Below, in pieces: positions 1 to 10,769 of a stretch of 64,000 nt of DNA (its first letter is position 1; each line of letters begins with the position of its first letter). Below the pieces are notes generated by a model. It had not been told where the DNA came from. It saw only the letters and a program-made list of their open reading frames with translations, and ran no database searches. Source of the stretch: Cycas panzhihuaensis (lineage: Eukaryota > Cycadophyta). The position numbers and the translations under genes were made by a program. Where the stretch lies: contig CM041465.1 of NCBI GenBank assembly GCA_023213395.1, forward strand, positions 6,882,001-6,946,000, written 5' to 3'.

Positions 1-812
1 GAGTAAGAGGCAGCTAAAGGAGAGTTTTCTTTCTTTCTGAAATTTTTCTAAGAGAGAAGAAGTAGCAACCAAATGAGTTAAAAATTAGGTTTTTAAACCC
101 AACCCTAACCTATTGAGTGATTAGGGCTAGGCTTGGGTAGGAAACAACTTGATGCCACATGTCAATTTTGTAATTAATATGAAATTAACTATTGCTAAGC
201 TAAAAACTAAGAGTAGACAGTCACATCGTACCAAACTTCATGGTATCACAGAGTTTACCGTGGTACCATGAACAATGTCGTAGTATGCTCAAAACAAGGT
301 GAAAAAATAAAGGGGAGCCTAGAAGGCTCCCAAAATAAGGGGGACCTTGAAAGAACAAAATAGTGAGTTATCAGGGTGTTTAGGAGACGTTAGGTGTTGG
401 TGGGACCAAGACAAGTAAGAGAAGGTGGTAACTGGGCCCTAATGAGAGACAAGTGATAAGTGAGAAGGGTGATCATGCCTAAATGGGTCATTAAGGATCA
501 TCACATCACACTAAACAGTGGTAAAAAGCAAGCTATAAGAGCTATGAGTACTTGAAGATCATGTGGAGGCATGGTAGAGGGCCATGAGGTGCCATGGGAT
601 ATTTGTCCTCCTTCATTATAGGCTAGAGTGGTAGGTGCAAGCATAAGTAGGCAGGCAAGCCAAGCATAACAATCATGCAATCAATTAATAGCATGCAAAA
701 TGTATCTAATGAATATTCAACTACACTTTGAAGCTAATGAAAAGTGAGGATAGAAATATACTTGCTTACCTGAGTGGTGCCATCCATGTCCATTCCCAGT
801 AGTTGGGAAAAA
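1..812 (-). repeat. Gyp-A 3' LTR, U3 side, cut by window edge
   Basis: This block repeats in direct orientation at about 25,190-26,001 and in inverted orientation from 21,588 and from 53,999. All four share the start around the sequence GGGAATGGAC, a region of GGTACC-centred motifs near 235-270, and the run AGGTTTTTAAACCC near 90. The start of the LTR, on the minus strand at about base 812, is set by alignment with the solo LTR at 53,999, whose end is fixed by a target-site duplication. The termini are not the usual TG..CA. The rest of the LTR is to the left of the window. Confidence 0.7.
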
Positions 813-827
813 CTACCCCCTTGGTAG
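813..827 (-). other. Gyp-A polypurine tract
   Basis: On the minus strand this reads CTACCAAGGGGGTAG directly before the 3' LTR start. A similar purine run, CCAAGAGGGTCAG, precedes the plus-strand LTR of the same family at 21,588. It is the expected primer site for plus-strand DNA synthesis. Its position beside the LTR is the main support. Confidence 0.55.
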
Positions 828-1329
828 TAGAGCCTTGCTGCTCAGAAGTATAAAGTAATGGCGAATACTGTCAATACAAAGGTTAGTATCATGCATCAAA
901 GTACAAAAGTATCGTCATCCAAGGGAGTGATAAGTGTTGTGGTAGGACACATAGACAAGGATGAGAGAGGGGCGACATAGGGGCTGCCTATGCATCACCC
1001 TAGAATCTGATGAAAGAGAGGATGGATGAGGGGGATGCCCCTATCACACCTATGCGAGATAAGTGATACTAATAGTCACAAGTATAATCAACAAGATAAC
1101 ATGAATGAGAAGTATATACATGTGGAAGCCATAATGCAAGGGCCTCATACCACGGGTAATACGAAGGGCAAGGTATAGAAGTAAACCTAGTGGTCACCAT
1201 AGTTTTACCTCGTTAATGGCTGCCTTTTAGAGATAGAAATGAATTGTAAAATGAAGGATATGATAATCCCAAATCCTAGGTAATTAAGAAACCTGATAGG
1301 CTATCTAAGAAGGGCCATCGAGAAGGGAG
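828..1329. other. Gyp-A 3' untranslated region, no gene seen
   Basis: Lies between the second RNase H and the polypurine tract of Gyp-A. I see no ORF, RNA gene or clear repeat here. It is moderately purine-rich on the plus strand. Confidence 0.4.
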
Positions 1330-1747
1330 AGGGAACACTCAAGGATGCAATAGATGAGGCCATATGCCTCAACGTTTGAGCCTCAAGGAATATGCTAAAT
1401 GTCCATGGAGGAGAAATAAGATAGGAGAGATTTGGTGGTCGAAGTGAGGGCTCTTAAACATGGGCAAAGCACCTAGTAAATTTGGGTAAGATATGATATG
1501 ATGATAAGAGAGTCACAAAGGAGGATGATGGTCCATGGTGGAAACAAAGTGCATTAGTAAAGGCCTTGATAATAGCCATATATTCAGCTTCGTTATTTGT
1601 GGCCTTAGGGAGAAAGACTCCAAAATGTATATAGTCATATCCGGAGGGGTCACAGAGGATCCACGCAGTAACAGAAGGTCCTAAATTACCATGACTTCCT
1701 CCATCGATGAAGATAAGTAGTATCATGGTGAAAAATAAGGTCTCCAT
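1330..1747 (-). pseudogene. Second (archaeal-type) RNase H domain of Gyp-A
   Basis: The minus-strand reading contains IFIDGGSHGNLGP, then WILCDPSGYDY and KATNNEAEYMAIIKAF. This is the D-G-(A/G)-S...G-N-x-G-P start and the N-N-E-A-E-Y-x-A-x-I helix of archaeal-type RNase H domains. After a frameshift, HIPREAQTLRHMASSIAS near 1,340-1,400 matches the usual C-terminal H-x-P-R-E-x-N-x-x-A-D segment with the D lost. In Tat-lineage gypsy elements a second RNase H of this kind is known. Here it lies far downstream of integrase, next to the 3' LTR, while a separate Ty3-type RNase H follows the RT near 13,560-13,990. Its presumed role was degrading RNA in the RNA-DNA hybrid during reverse transcription. 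The domain is broken by one or more frameshifts. Confidence 0.72.
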
Positions 1748-2640
1748 CGAACAGTGGGAGAAATAGTGATGATAAGGTCAAAAAGTAAAGAAAGGGAGAA
1801 GATACAGTGATAGGGCTACAATAACTCAAAATGCTATGAACATAGGGCATAAAAGGACATGAGAGTCTTGGGAAGAGGTTACTAGGCTCAAGGAGACTTA
1901 CCCAATGAAGAGGTAAGGGGGCGATAGTAAAACAACCCCTATCGCTAAGAAGGGACAAAGGAGGTCTAGAAATGGGGAGGCACTTTCCTTGGGAGCCTTA
2001 AAGGCTTGAACAGGTGGTAAAAATAGATCTAGGATGCTGAAATAATTCAAAGGAGTATAAACATGGGTGTGTTCCAGAACAATGCAAAAAATGAAACAGA
2101 ATGGACTTACAAGAGACTACATGGGTCATCATAAATATACCAAAAGAGCTCGAAATAGAGGCTAAGGAAGTGAAATAGGGGATGAACCGTAAAGGAAAAG
2201 GTGAGGAGGCCAAGGAGATGGTCTTGAAGGCTGTCATGGAAAAGAAAAAGGAGGAAGTGCCCCTTAGGAGCCTCCCATATATACAGGAAGGGGGTGAAAA
2301 TGGAATTCATTTTCATGGGCCCCATGATCGATCTGGAGCCCTGCCAAATTTTGGGAGTACTTTATGGGAGATCCAACCATTAGATAAAGGCAAGGAGATA
2401 ACCTATGGGACTGGGATGATGAGATGGCGGTAGCTAGGCCTAATCTAGTGAGTGGATTATTCCTTACCCCTTCTATTTTGTCACTTTAAGTTTATGACTT
2501 TTTACTATTTTTTTAGCTTAATTTTGGTCTCTTAAGGGTAAATTAGGACTAGCTAGAACTGAAACAAGGCCTAAGAAGGGGGAGGACCAGGGAATTAGGT
2601 AGCCCTAATCCTTGTGGACAAGGCCTTAGCCCACTCAGAT
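1748..2640. other. Gyp-A region between second RNase H and antisense module
   Basis: I recognise no protein here. The minus strand has a TATA-like run near 2,275-2,283 (GTATATATGG). Short ORFs exist on both strands, including an 83-codon plus-strand ORF at 2,182-2,433 rich in Lys and Glu, but none resembles a known domain. It is best treated as decayed 3' sequence of Gyp-A or an unrecognised insertion. Confidence 0.35.
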
Positions 2641-3345
2641 AAGTTTTAGAGGTTTTTAGTATTAGATAATATGACAACAATATTTTGGAGGCTAAAATTT
2701 TGATAGGTTGGCAGCATAGTTTGCCCCCCCAAAATTCCTCAGGGGGTTCCAAGGGGGGTGGGAGCCCCCCTTGGCTAGGGGATATGGGGGGAGCTGAACC
2801 CCTCCCCATAAAGAGAGGATTTGGGGGTGATAGCTCCTGACCCAAAAAACTAGCATTGGAAAGCATACTAAATTATAAAGAGAATCATGGTTGTTTACTT
2901 AAAATACCCTAGATTTTATGGTCAATATTTGTGCCTTGTATGACTCTCTCATATAGTCTAATTTAGGGTGTTTTTTCTTTATGTTGATGGTGTTTGATGT
3001 ATTAGATGTACTATGAAGAGTTGGGTGGATAGTTGTTGTTGCTAAGTATTTTGCTATAGATTATATACATTTCTCCATTATTTGATAATAAAGATCGATA
3101 CCTTTCCTCTGTGGATGTTTCTCTAGCACACTACTAGGGTTTTACCATGTTATATCAGGTGTACATATGATGCTTTAGCTTTCTAATTCCTTTTATTGTA
3201 TTATTTTTGGTTTAAGAACTTGCATGTTAAATTTTAATTTTGATTCCTATAACTAGTTGCAAAATAGTTTAGATCTTGGTGTCAGTTTTAGGTTATTAGG
3301 ACCTTGTCTTCTCGACATTTAGGAGATCTCCTCCCTCATTCTTTT
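2641..3345 (+). repeat. Y block: LTR/leader-like repeat upstream of the antisense ORF
   Basis: This block recurs in reverse orientation at about 20,835-21,510. Both copies share a G/C-run cluster, a run reading GTGGATGTTTC..CTAGCACACT.CTAGGGTTTTACCA, and the ending TTGGTGTCAG (here) or TTGGTGGCAG (there), followed by CCTTGTCTTCTC. The block looks like the R-U5 end of an LTR followed by a degenerate tRNA-Met-type PBS. It could be a true LTR of a separate element, or a promoter/leader belonging to the antisense ORF that starts at 3,360. In both copies the Y block lies antisense and upstream of a Gyp-A LTR, which favours an integral module. Its left boundary is uncertain. Confidence 0.55.
2749..2774. 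other. Conserved G/C-run hairpin in the Y block
   Basis: CCAAGGGGGG and CCCCCCTTGG form a 10-bp perfect stem around a 6-base loop. The other Y copy has the equivalent stem at about 21,369-21,393 with one G fewer on one arm. Several more G runs flank it at 2,741-2,830. Confidence 0.7.
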
Positions 3346-3359
3346 TAGAGGGGGGAACA

Positions 3360-5408
3360 ATGGCCTCGAGATAAAGATCACAGTGTCGTGAGGTTTATAG
3401 TGGGGCTATTAAGAGGACGCTAAAATCTTAATGGGGCCCATGTCAAACTCTACGGTACCGCAGAGTTTGGTGCGGGGCAGAGGAAGGATACTGGAAAAAA
3501 AAAGAAATGAGGCCCGATGGATGACTTAGCTCACTTTGATGGAGCATGAGGCATCCAAGAGGCGGTAGGACATGCAATGGAGGGGTTATAGACTGACTTT
3601 TAGATTATTTGTAAGCGGTTATCACAGTGGACAACTGCAAGAATGTTAGGATGACCATGCTCAGTTTTATTGAGATGATGTCACAATGAGACAAGATGAC
3701 TTTGAGACATTATAGGCTCTTGAAGATCATCAAGACATCCCAATACACATTGGGCAAGTGCCTTCTGGTAGATATAGTCTCTCATTGGGACTGACAGAGG
3801 CATGTTTTATATCTTCCCCAAGTAGAGGACATTACTATCACACCAGGTAACATTAAGAGGATTTTAGGCATACCAGTAGGAGGAATACCAACATCACTAG
3901 GCATGTTTCCTAGCACAGATGCTTCTCACATAGAGCCATCCATAGATTTTATAGGATAGGGTAGATGGGATCGACGAGGTGTGTCGGTCTAGGCAATGGT
4001 GATGTCTAGAGTTCCTCGAGTGAGGAAACTTATCACATTGGCTATTTTGTTTTAGATTTCCTGAAAATAGAATTATAGAGACATACTGGGCAGATGGATG
4101 GCTATAGTCAAGAGATATGAGGCTAAGGAGAGGCTAGACTAGGTTGCCTTGATAGCAGCCAACCTGGTGGCACAACTAGATTGGATTCAGGTAGCAGGGC
4201 GAGGAGGATTCTCCTATTGTACACTATTACAGTGCTAGTTAGTTGACCACTTTAGAGTGGTGGCACCATCATGAGGACCACATCCCATCTCAATGTGGGT
4301 GCTTATGGTCCATAGATGGTAGACTCAATTTATAAGGATAGAGGACCAGGCTCATATACGGAGGTTAGTGGAGGCTACGTCTCTCAATCTATTTAATCTA
4401 GCAGATTACATGGTGGACCCATATAGAGGGGTATATGGGGAGAGTGACAACATGATATGGGAGCTAGGAGATAAGCTCGATGAGGGTAGAGACGATGGGA
4501 AAGGCCTATCGGGAGCTGCAGGAGGCAAGGCAGGCCCATCAACTCCTGCAAGGAGAGGCAGACCACCACAGGTGCTAATAGGTAGAGGAGGAGCTACAAG
4601 TAGAGCCCCAATAACTACTATGGCTATGGTGGTAGTGGCAGAGGCAACAATAGCTATGACATTGGGAGGAGTAGAGGCAAGAGGCACTCTGGTAGTCCAA
4701 GAGGTAGGGGAGATAGTGCCAGAGGTAGAGGAGGTAGTTGAGGGAGCTCTTGCAAAAGAGGTGATCATCAGAGTCGAGGGGTTAGCCATCCTAGGAGGTG
4801 AGACATTACCCTAACTTGACATCTTTTTGATCACTAGCCACTTAGATAGTTTACTTTAATTTAATTTAGATGCTTTCATACATATATTTGTTAGACTGGC
4901 ACGTGGTACACATGGTTTGGCAGGTGTAGCAGAGATGATGAGGCTACTAGAGGTAGTAGTTTAAGAGTTGTTTCCTTAGGTCTACATAGAGGGACAACCT
5001 CCTATCCTAGCTAGTGAGGACCCTTGATCTATGGGTACACACATAGCAGTATTCACCCCACTGATCAGAGCTAGGGATATGTGGGTGGCAGAGTCCCATA
5101 GACACTAGGTGAGGATGGGACAGTTGTAGGGTGAGCTAGATGGGCTTTGCATGGAAAGAGACCAGATAGTTGTAAAGAGAGGCACCCTATGAGGCTAGGT
5201 CAAAGCACTGGAGGCCCAGGGAGGAGGAGCAATAGGCAAAGATGTAAGGAGTGAGATTAGGATTGTCATGTTGGAGGAGAGGCTCTGGGAAGCAAAGGGA
5301 GAGAGGGATCATATCTAGATAAGATATGATCAACTAATGGAGTAGATTACCACCAGGTCATCGTAGAGTAGATCTCACACCCATACGATGATGACGACCC
5401 AGAGGAGG
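3360..5408 (+). pseudogene. Antisense ORF of Gyp-A: plant-mobile-domain-like protein with RG-rich tail and coiled coil
   Basis: An ATG at 3,360 lies just after the Y block. The decayed reading has three parts. Around 3,760-3,930 it shows SHWD, HVLYLPQ, DITITPGNIKRILGIPVGG. This fits the aminotransferase-like plant mobile domain (W..., (T/H)..H-P-x-x-(G/E)-x-(I/M)-T-(I/V)-T-x-x-D-(I/V)...L-G-(I/L)-P-V-x-G). Around 4,604-4,798, in a shifted frame, comes a tail rich in RG/RGG and GY (NNYYGYGGSGRGNNSY, then SPRGRGDSARGRGGS). Around 5,072-5,314 comes a charged heptad-rich segment likely to form a coiled coil. Stops inside the coil are TAG or TGA where CAG or CGA would restore the pattern. It runs opposite to gag-pol, between integrase and the 3' LTR, where extra ORFs are known in Tat elements. 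Function is unknown, and whether it helped the element is inference. Confidence 0.55.
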
Positions 5409-6127
5409 CCTCAAGATGAGGAGAGCAAGGCAAGGAGCTCACAGTGACATCAAAGGAGCTTATGAGGCATGTAGTTTCCTAGCAAATGGTCTTATAGGTG
5501 AGGAGATGATAGCCCTTGAGGGCAGGACATCAAAGAGCTTTGATGTATTATTGATTTTGGGCAAGAAAGCATTGGACCTTGAGGGAGTTTCACCATATGT
5601 AGACATATGATTATACTCCTCCTTGCAAGGATTTCAACTTCCCGAGGCATGATTCCTAGATGATGTACTATATAACCTTGTATGATATGATTTGCGTATA
5701 TATAGATGGGGGCCAATTGGTACCCCATTTGATCCATGATGATGGTATTATGATGATTTTGTAATGCTGTAGTATTGTTGATTTGTTTATTTGTTTATAT
5801 ACATGCATAGAGAGATATATACATGTAGACATGGGTGCAAGGGTGCATGAAGGATTATGCATTATAACAGTTTTAGTTGATTGTTATGTATGGTGTTTGT
5901 TGTTAGATCATGTGTGGATGACACTTATGTTTCCTTTCATGCACCACCACACTCGTAGTGGGCACATATGACCACCATGTATATCAGTGATATGTATGTA
6001 TGAGGCTAAGAGAAGGGGAGCTATGCATGTCTACCAAGAGAGAATAATGGATATACAAAAGAAATGACGATAAAAAGGAAGTATAGATACTCAAGCAAGA
6101 CGCCCCAGTTAGGATGTGATTCCAAGC
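5409..6127. other. Spacer between antisense ORF and Gyp-A integrase end
   Basis: No domain recognised. This is probably the 3' untranslated part of the antisense ORF meeting the 3' end of pol tail-to-tail. Short TA-rich stretches occur near 5,790-5,830. Confidence 0.4.
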
Positions 6128-6830
6128 TCATGAACAAAAGAAGTTTGTATTCCCAACTAGGAAAGGAGAGGTTTCCCTCAGGAGGGAAACAAATGATGAT
6201 ATGTAACTAATGAAACCGTGAAGAAGGGGCCATAATAAGTTTCCATCCCACCTATGGTTACGAGGAATGGGGACACGCTTAGAGTGGTAGTTTAGGCTTA
6301 TTTCAGAGTGAGAGGGAAGAGGTGGTGTGCTTAATCTACTCAGAAGTAGGGAAGGCCATACATAGAATTTCTTTAAGAATTTACCATTGACAACTTTCTT
6401 AAACTTGAGACCCTCTAGAGTTACAATCCTATAGGCACCATTGTTGAGACTTTCAAGAATGATGAAAGGACCAACCCATTTAGGCTCAAATTTAGACAAG
6501 CAATCATGGAGATATTCTAGTTTGAGTACATAGTTCCCAGGATGCAAAGGGCGAGGACAAAGATGTTTATTATACATTCTTTATGCCCTAGCTTTAGAGG
6601 CGAGATTCACTTGATATGGGATCAAACGTCTCTCATCTAAAGCTTTGAGGTCGAGGAGGCGAGCTTGGCGATAGGATTCCTCGTTGATAAGACCTCGAAG
6701 GGAGACATGCAAGGAGGGAATTTCAACTTCCAAGGGGAGAACTACCTTAGTTCCATACACGAGGGAGAATGGGGTCATCCCTACAGCCATGCAAATTAAA
6801 GTGCAGTACACCCATAAGGTAGAGGGAAGT
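6128..6830 (-). pseudogene. Gyp-A integrase, C-terminal part
   Basis: The minus strand reads LPSTLWVYCT then GMTPFSLVYGTKVVLPLEVEIPS, the usual end of the integrase catalytic core in Tat-type elements. The segment LVLKLEYL... FEPKWVGPFIILESLNNGAYRI, at about 6,400-6,540, is the GPY/F-type C-terminal module that binds DNA or the target site. The core is cut at 6,830 by the 3' LTR of Gyp-G. The N-terminal half resumes at 12,953. The two halves do not meet exactly: the expected segment with the second Asp and the Glu of the D,D-35-E triad is missing. A stop and a frame change near 6,578 separate the two readable parts. Confidence 0.8.
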
Positions 6831-7315
6831 TGTAATGTATCTTCCACAATAAAGAACTCTAAAGAGAGAAATGTTAAGCACCAAAGAGAGCCAAAAGAGA
6901 TAATTGATCACCAAAGAGAACTGAAGTTCTTTTCTCTTAAGTAATATAATCGAAGAATGAATTACAATGAAGACCTGAGAGGGTATATATAGTGCTTCAA
7001 CTACTAACACTTACTTCTATTCTAATCACTTAATAAGTGAGCACAACTACTTGCTAAATGCATGCGTAAAAAGTGCAACTATTTGCTAAATATATGTGTA
7101 ATGCACTTACTAAATAAGTGAGCACAACTACTTGCTAAATGCATGTGCAATACAAAAGTACCACTATTGGAGTATTTGTTAAATAAGTGAGTACAACTAT
7201 TTAAGCACTTACTAAATAAGCAAGTACTTTAGAATAATCACAAGATCACATAACCATTTGATGGATTCCACATGCTAATACTTCCTTCCACTTATAGAGG
7301 TGAGGTTATGTTACA
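6831..7315 (-). repeat. Gyp-G 3' LTR (complete, 485 bp)
   Basis: Plus-strand ends are TGTAATG and GTTACA, so the minus strand runs TG..CA. The first 150 bases repeat at 12,801-12,952. A TATATATA box lies at 6,984-6,991. Inside 7,020-7,220 there is a short degenerate repeat of TAAATAAGTGAGCACAACTA-like units, unusual for an LTR. The tract GAGAGGGGGACT on the minus strand follows at 7,316 and is the polypurine tract. Confidence 0.85.
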
Positions 7316-7329
7316 AGTCCCCCTCTCTA

Positions 7330-8640
7330 AGATGCTGAGTCCTTGAAGCATTACAAATGAGGATGTTGTTTGATAAATTTGATAGATTCCCAAGTTGCTT
7401 CATCTACATCTCAACCGACCTACTGTACTAAATGCTCAGAAATATTGCGATTCTGAAGGTGGAACTGATGACTGGTGAGGATCTAGTCTGGTGGAACTAT
7501 AAGAGTTTGTTCATTATGGAGAATGGGGAGATTAGTGAGGGGTGTGATATTTTTGCCCAAATGCTTTTTAAGGCATGAGACATAGAAGACATTATGGATA
7601 TTGGTGTCTGGGGGAAGTTCAAGGGCATATGCAACTTTGCCAATCTTTTTTATGACTTTATATGGACTATAATAACGGGGGCTTAGCTTGTGGCCTTGAT
7701 GGGCTTTTAAGGATTATTGTTTATATGGCTGAAGACAGAGGAAGATGAGATCTCGAATATCAAATAACTGATCAGATTAGTGGCGGTCAGTGAGTTACTT
7801 CATATGATTTCTTGCATTGGCTAGGTTTTGCTTAAGGATATGAAAGATTTGGTCCATGTCTTGAAGATTTTGTTGGGCATGAGGCATTCCAAAAATTAGT
7901 TGCTAAAGTATGGTATGAAGGGGATGATAGTCATATAATGCCAAGAATGGAGACATGCCAATGGCTGAATGGTGTGATGAATTATACCAAGGATAACTAG
8001 GATGTCCATTTAGCTTGGTGGTCAGAGGCAAAACAACGTAGGTATGTTTCCAAAGTTTTGTTTAAAGCCTCTAATTTACAATCTATTTGTGGATGGTAGG
8101 CAGTACTCATATTAATGAAGTTCCCACAGCCTTAAATAACTATTACCAAAAGGAGCTGGTGAATTTGGGTTCCCTATCACAAATGATAGTTGAAGGGAAT
8201 CCATGAAGATAGAAAATGAATTGGACATAAATTTCAGCAATATAGGATGATTTATAATATGTGTGTACTAGAATAAAATGAGCATATTTGGTTAGTCTAT
8301 CGATGACTACCCAAATGGAGTCAAACCTAGGCGATGTAGGTAAGCCAGTAATAAAATTCATGGTAATGTCTTGCCATTTTCCTTGAGGGATATGTAATGG
8401 TTGGAGTAGTCTTGGTAAAGCATTGTTATCTACCTTATGCCATTGACAAGTATCATATTCTGATACAAAGGTAAAGATAGTATGTTTCATATGTGGCCAA
8501 AAGAAGTTAGCACAAATATGGCAATAAGTCTTATCAAATCCTGAACGACCCCCTAAAAGAGTGGAGTGATATTTTATTAGAATGCATGAAATGAAAGATG
8601 AGGAAGGGTGGATAAATATAGGATTATAAAATAATAGATG
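7330..8640 (-). pseudogene. Gyp-G integrase with C-terminal chromodomain
   Basis: On the minus strand a zinc-binding region (GGRSGFDKTY.. then CDTCQWHK) lies at about 8,440-8,560. The core follows with WQDITMNFITGLPTS and VVIDRLTKYAHFI at 8,280-8,400. The D of the usual MDFI motif is N here, so a catalytic Asp is lost. Further on, STAYHPQ and the GPY-like SPRYYSPYKVIKKIGKVAY (about 7,690) are visible, then HNVFYVSCLKKHLG. The last 150 bases resemble a chromodomain (EHLVQ.VG.DVDEATWESIKFIKQHPHL), the part known to guide chromovirus insertion through histone marks. The coding end runs almost into the polypurine tract at 7,316. Several stops and frame changes interrupt it. Confidence 0.85.
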
Positions 8641-8759
8641 GTTTGAGTGAGTTGACCATCCATTCAGGTTTAAAGATTTTTCTTTCTAAAGGAAGTAGTC
8701 AGGTTATGCCTAGTTTTCAGCATGTAATTCATCTAGCCAAATGGGTTGGGGCTTAGATA

Positions 8760-10080
8760 TAGCATACGTGCTGGGGTTGGTGTCATTGGAATTAGGAGAA
8801 ATACGAGAAAGGGCATCCGCAATGACATTGTCTTTGCCTTTCTTATAAGATATTATAAAGTCAAAAACCTAAAGGCGATCAATCCATTTGGCTTGTTCTT
8901 CTGAGAGGATTGGTTGATCCATGAGATTATGGAGACTATGGTGAGTAGTAAGGATTGTGAATTTTGACCCTAAAAGATATTGATGCCACTTATCCACAAC
9001 ATGTAGGATTGCTTACATTTCCTTTTGGTAAGTTTATAGTTAAAGTTTATGGTCTTTTAGTTTTCAACTTTTGAAAGCAATGGGGTGATATTCCTGTATA
9101 AGAACAGTGCTTATGTCAAATTTGGAAGCATCACACTTGAGCTGGAAAGGTTAGGTGAAATCAAGAGTGACTAGCACTGGGGTAGAGGTCATCACTAGCT
9201 TGAGGTAGGAAAAGGTAGTTTCAGCCTCTAAAGACCATTGAAAGGAGTTTTTGCAAAGCAAATTCATTAGTGGGGCTACTATTGTGGTATGGTTATGAAC
9301 AAAACAACGATAGAACCCTATAAGACCAAGGAATGCTCACAGTTATATGAGATTAGTTGGTGTTGACCAGGTGGTGATGACCGATATTTTATTAGGGTCC
9401 ATACATACCCCTTTGTAAGAAATGAGGTGGCCCAAGTATTGGAGTTCAATTTTTCCAAATTCACACTTAGAAAGTTTGGCATATAATTGGTGTTGATGTA
9501 GAATTTGGAGAACTGTTTCTAGATGATGAATGTGATGGTTGAAATATGAGCTATAGATAAGTATATCATCGAAGAAAATAATGACAAATTCTCAAAGGTG
9601 ATGACCAAAAATTTTACTCATGAGTGCTTGGAAGATGGTCAGAGAATTGTAGAGGCCAAAAGGCATCACTCAAAACTCAAAATGGCCATGGTAGTTCGAA
9701 AAGCTATCTTATTACAATCTTTTGGGGTTATTGGGATCTGGTAATATCCTGATTGTAAGTCTAGTTTAGAGAAGATCGAAGCTCTATGGATCTCATCAAG
9801 CATATCATTAATTCATGAAGTAGGGAACTTATTCTTGATAGTAATCTTGTTAAGCTCCCTGTAATCCACATAAAGGTGAAAAGAGCCATCTTTCTTCCTA
9901 ACTAAGACAATTGGTGTTGCATATGGACTTTTACTGGGCTGAATTATTCCCATATCCATTAGTTTGGTTGTGATTTTATTAATCTCATTTTTATAAAAGT
10001 AAGAATTTCTATATGGACATAAGCTAATTGGGTCATGGTTAGATTTCAGTTCAATCGTATGGTAAAAACCACAGTGGAGG
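8760..10080 (-). pseudogene. Gyp-G reverse transcriptase and RNase H
   Basis: The RT motifs on the minus strand are [39 protein letters not shown] and the catalytic FFDDILIYSS (about 9,550-9,590, both Asp kept). The thumb/connection includes LGHLISYKGV. RNase H starts with QLKCDASKFDISTVLIQE near 9,150 and ends with KGKDNVIADALSRIS near 8,800-8,845. The order and spacing are those of chromovirus pol. Stops include TGA after FPTS and others in the connection, so no enzyme can be made. It would have copied element RNA into DNA in virus-like particles in the cytoplasm. Confidence 0.88.
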
Positions 10081-10769
10081 GGTTATGGAAGGGAGAGGAG
10101 TAAATACTTGCTCGTACTTTGTAATAACATCCTAGATGCGTGAGTGGATTAGGGGATTAATTTATATGTTATTTAGGTGAACTATATAGCCTAGGTTAGT
10201 TTGGAGATGTCTTTTCATGTGGCCAGGTGAGACAAGTTGGTTTGGAGGGGATTGAATACCATAGAGTTTGTGTGTTTTTCCCATATGATCTTTAAACATT
10301 ATGAATGGATTAGAGGGTGAGTTATTTTTGCTATAAGTTCCTAAAGTTTGTAACCATTGGATCCCCAATATAGGATCAAATCCTCCTATAGATAATGCAT
10401 GAAAAATCAAAGGTTAGGAGGTACGAGCCAATTTGGATATGTAGGTTTGTTATAACACCTACATAATGGAGCTTCTGATACCCTAGTAGAGAGCAAGTGA
10501 AACTAATCTTAGGGATAATATATAGGTTTAGCTTCCTAGCTAATGAGATATTGATAAAGTTCAAAGATGCACCACCATCGATTAGGATTGACATTGGAGT
10601 CTTCCAAAGAATACTTCTAACTCGTAAGGATTCAAGACAAGCAGTAGAAGTTACAGTTGATAGGGATACTTTTGGTTGGGGGTCAGGGTTGGGGTTTACC
10701 TAGATTCCTTCTCAACCTCTTCATCAAAATCTGAGTGTGATGGGTCATCTATGAGGTTGATGGAAAAGA
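10081..10769 (-). pseudogene. Gyp-G aspartic protease
   Basis: The minus strand reads MSILIDGGASLNFINISLARKL at 10,530-10,594. This is the retropepsin active site, with D-S-G-A here as D-G-G-A. After a frame change, FDPILGIQWLQTLG at about 10,330-10,380 is the second conserved block. In chromoviruses the protease lies between the gag zinc knuckle and RT, as here. The substituted Ser and the frameshift mean it is inactive. Confidence 0.75.

Noticed and set aside
4406-4789. Minus-strand ORF rich in Ser, Thr and Pro
   Set aside because: Mirror image of the RG-rich plus-strand tail; composition follows from the opposite strand.
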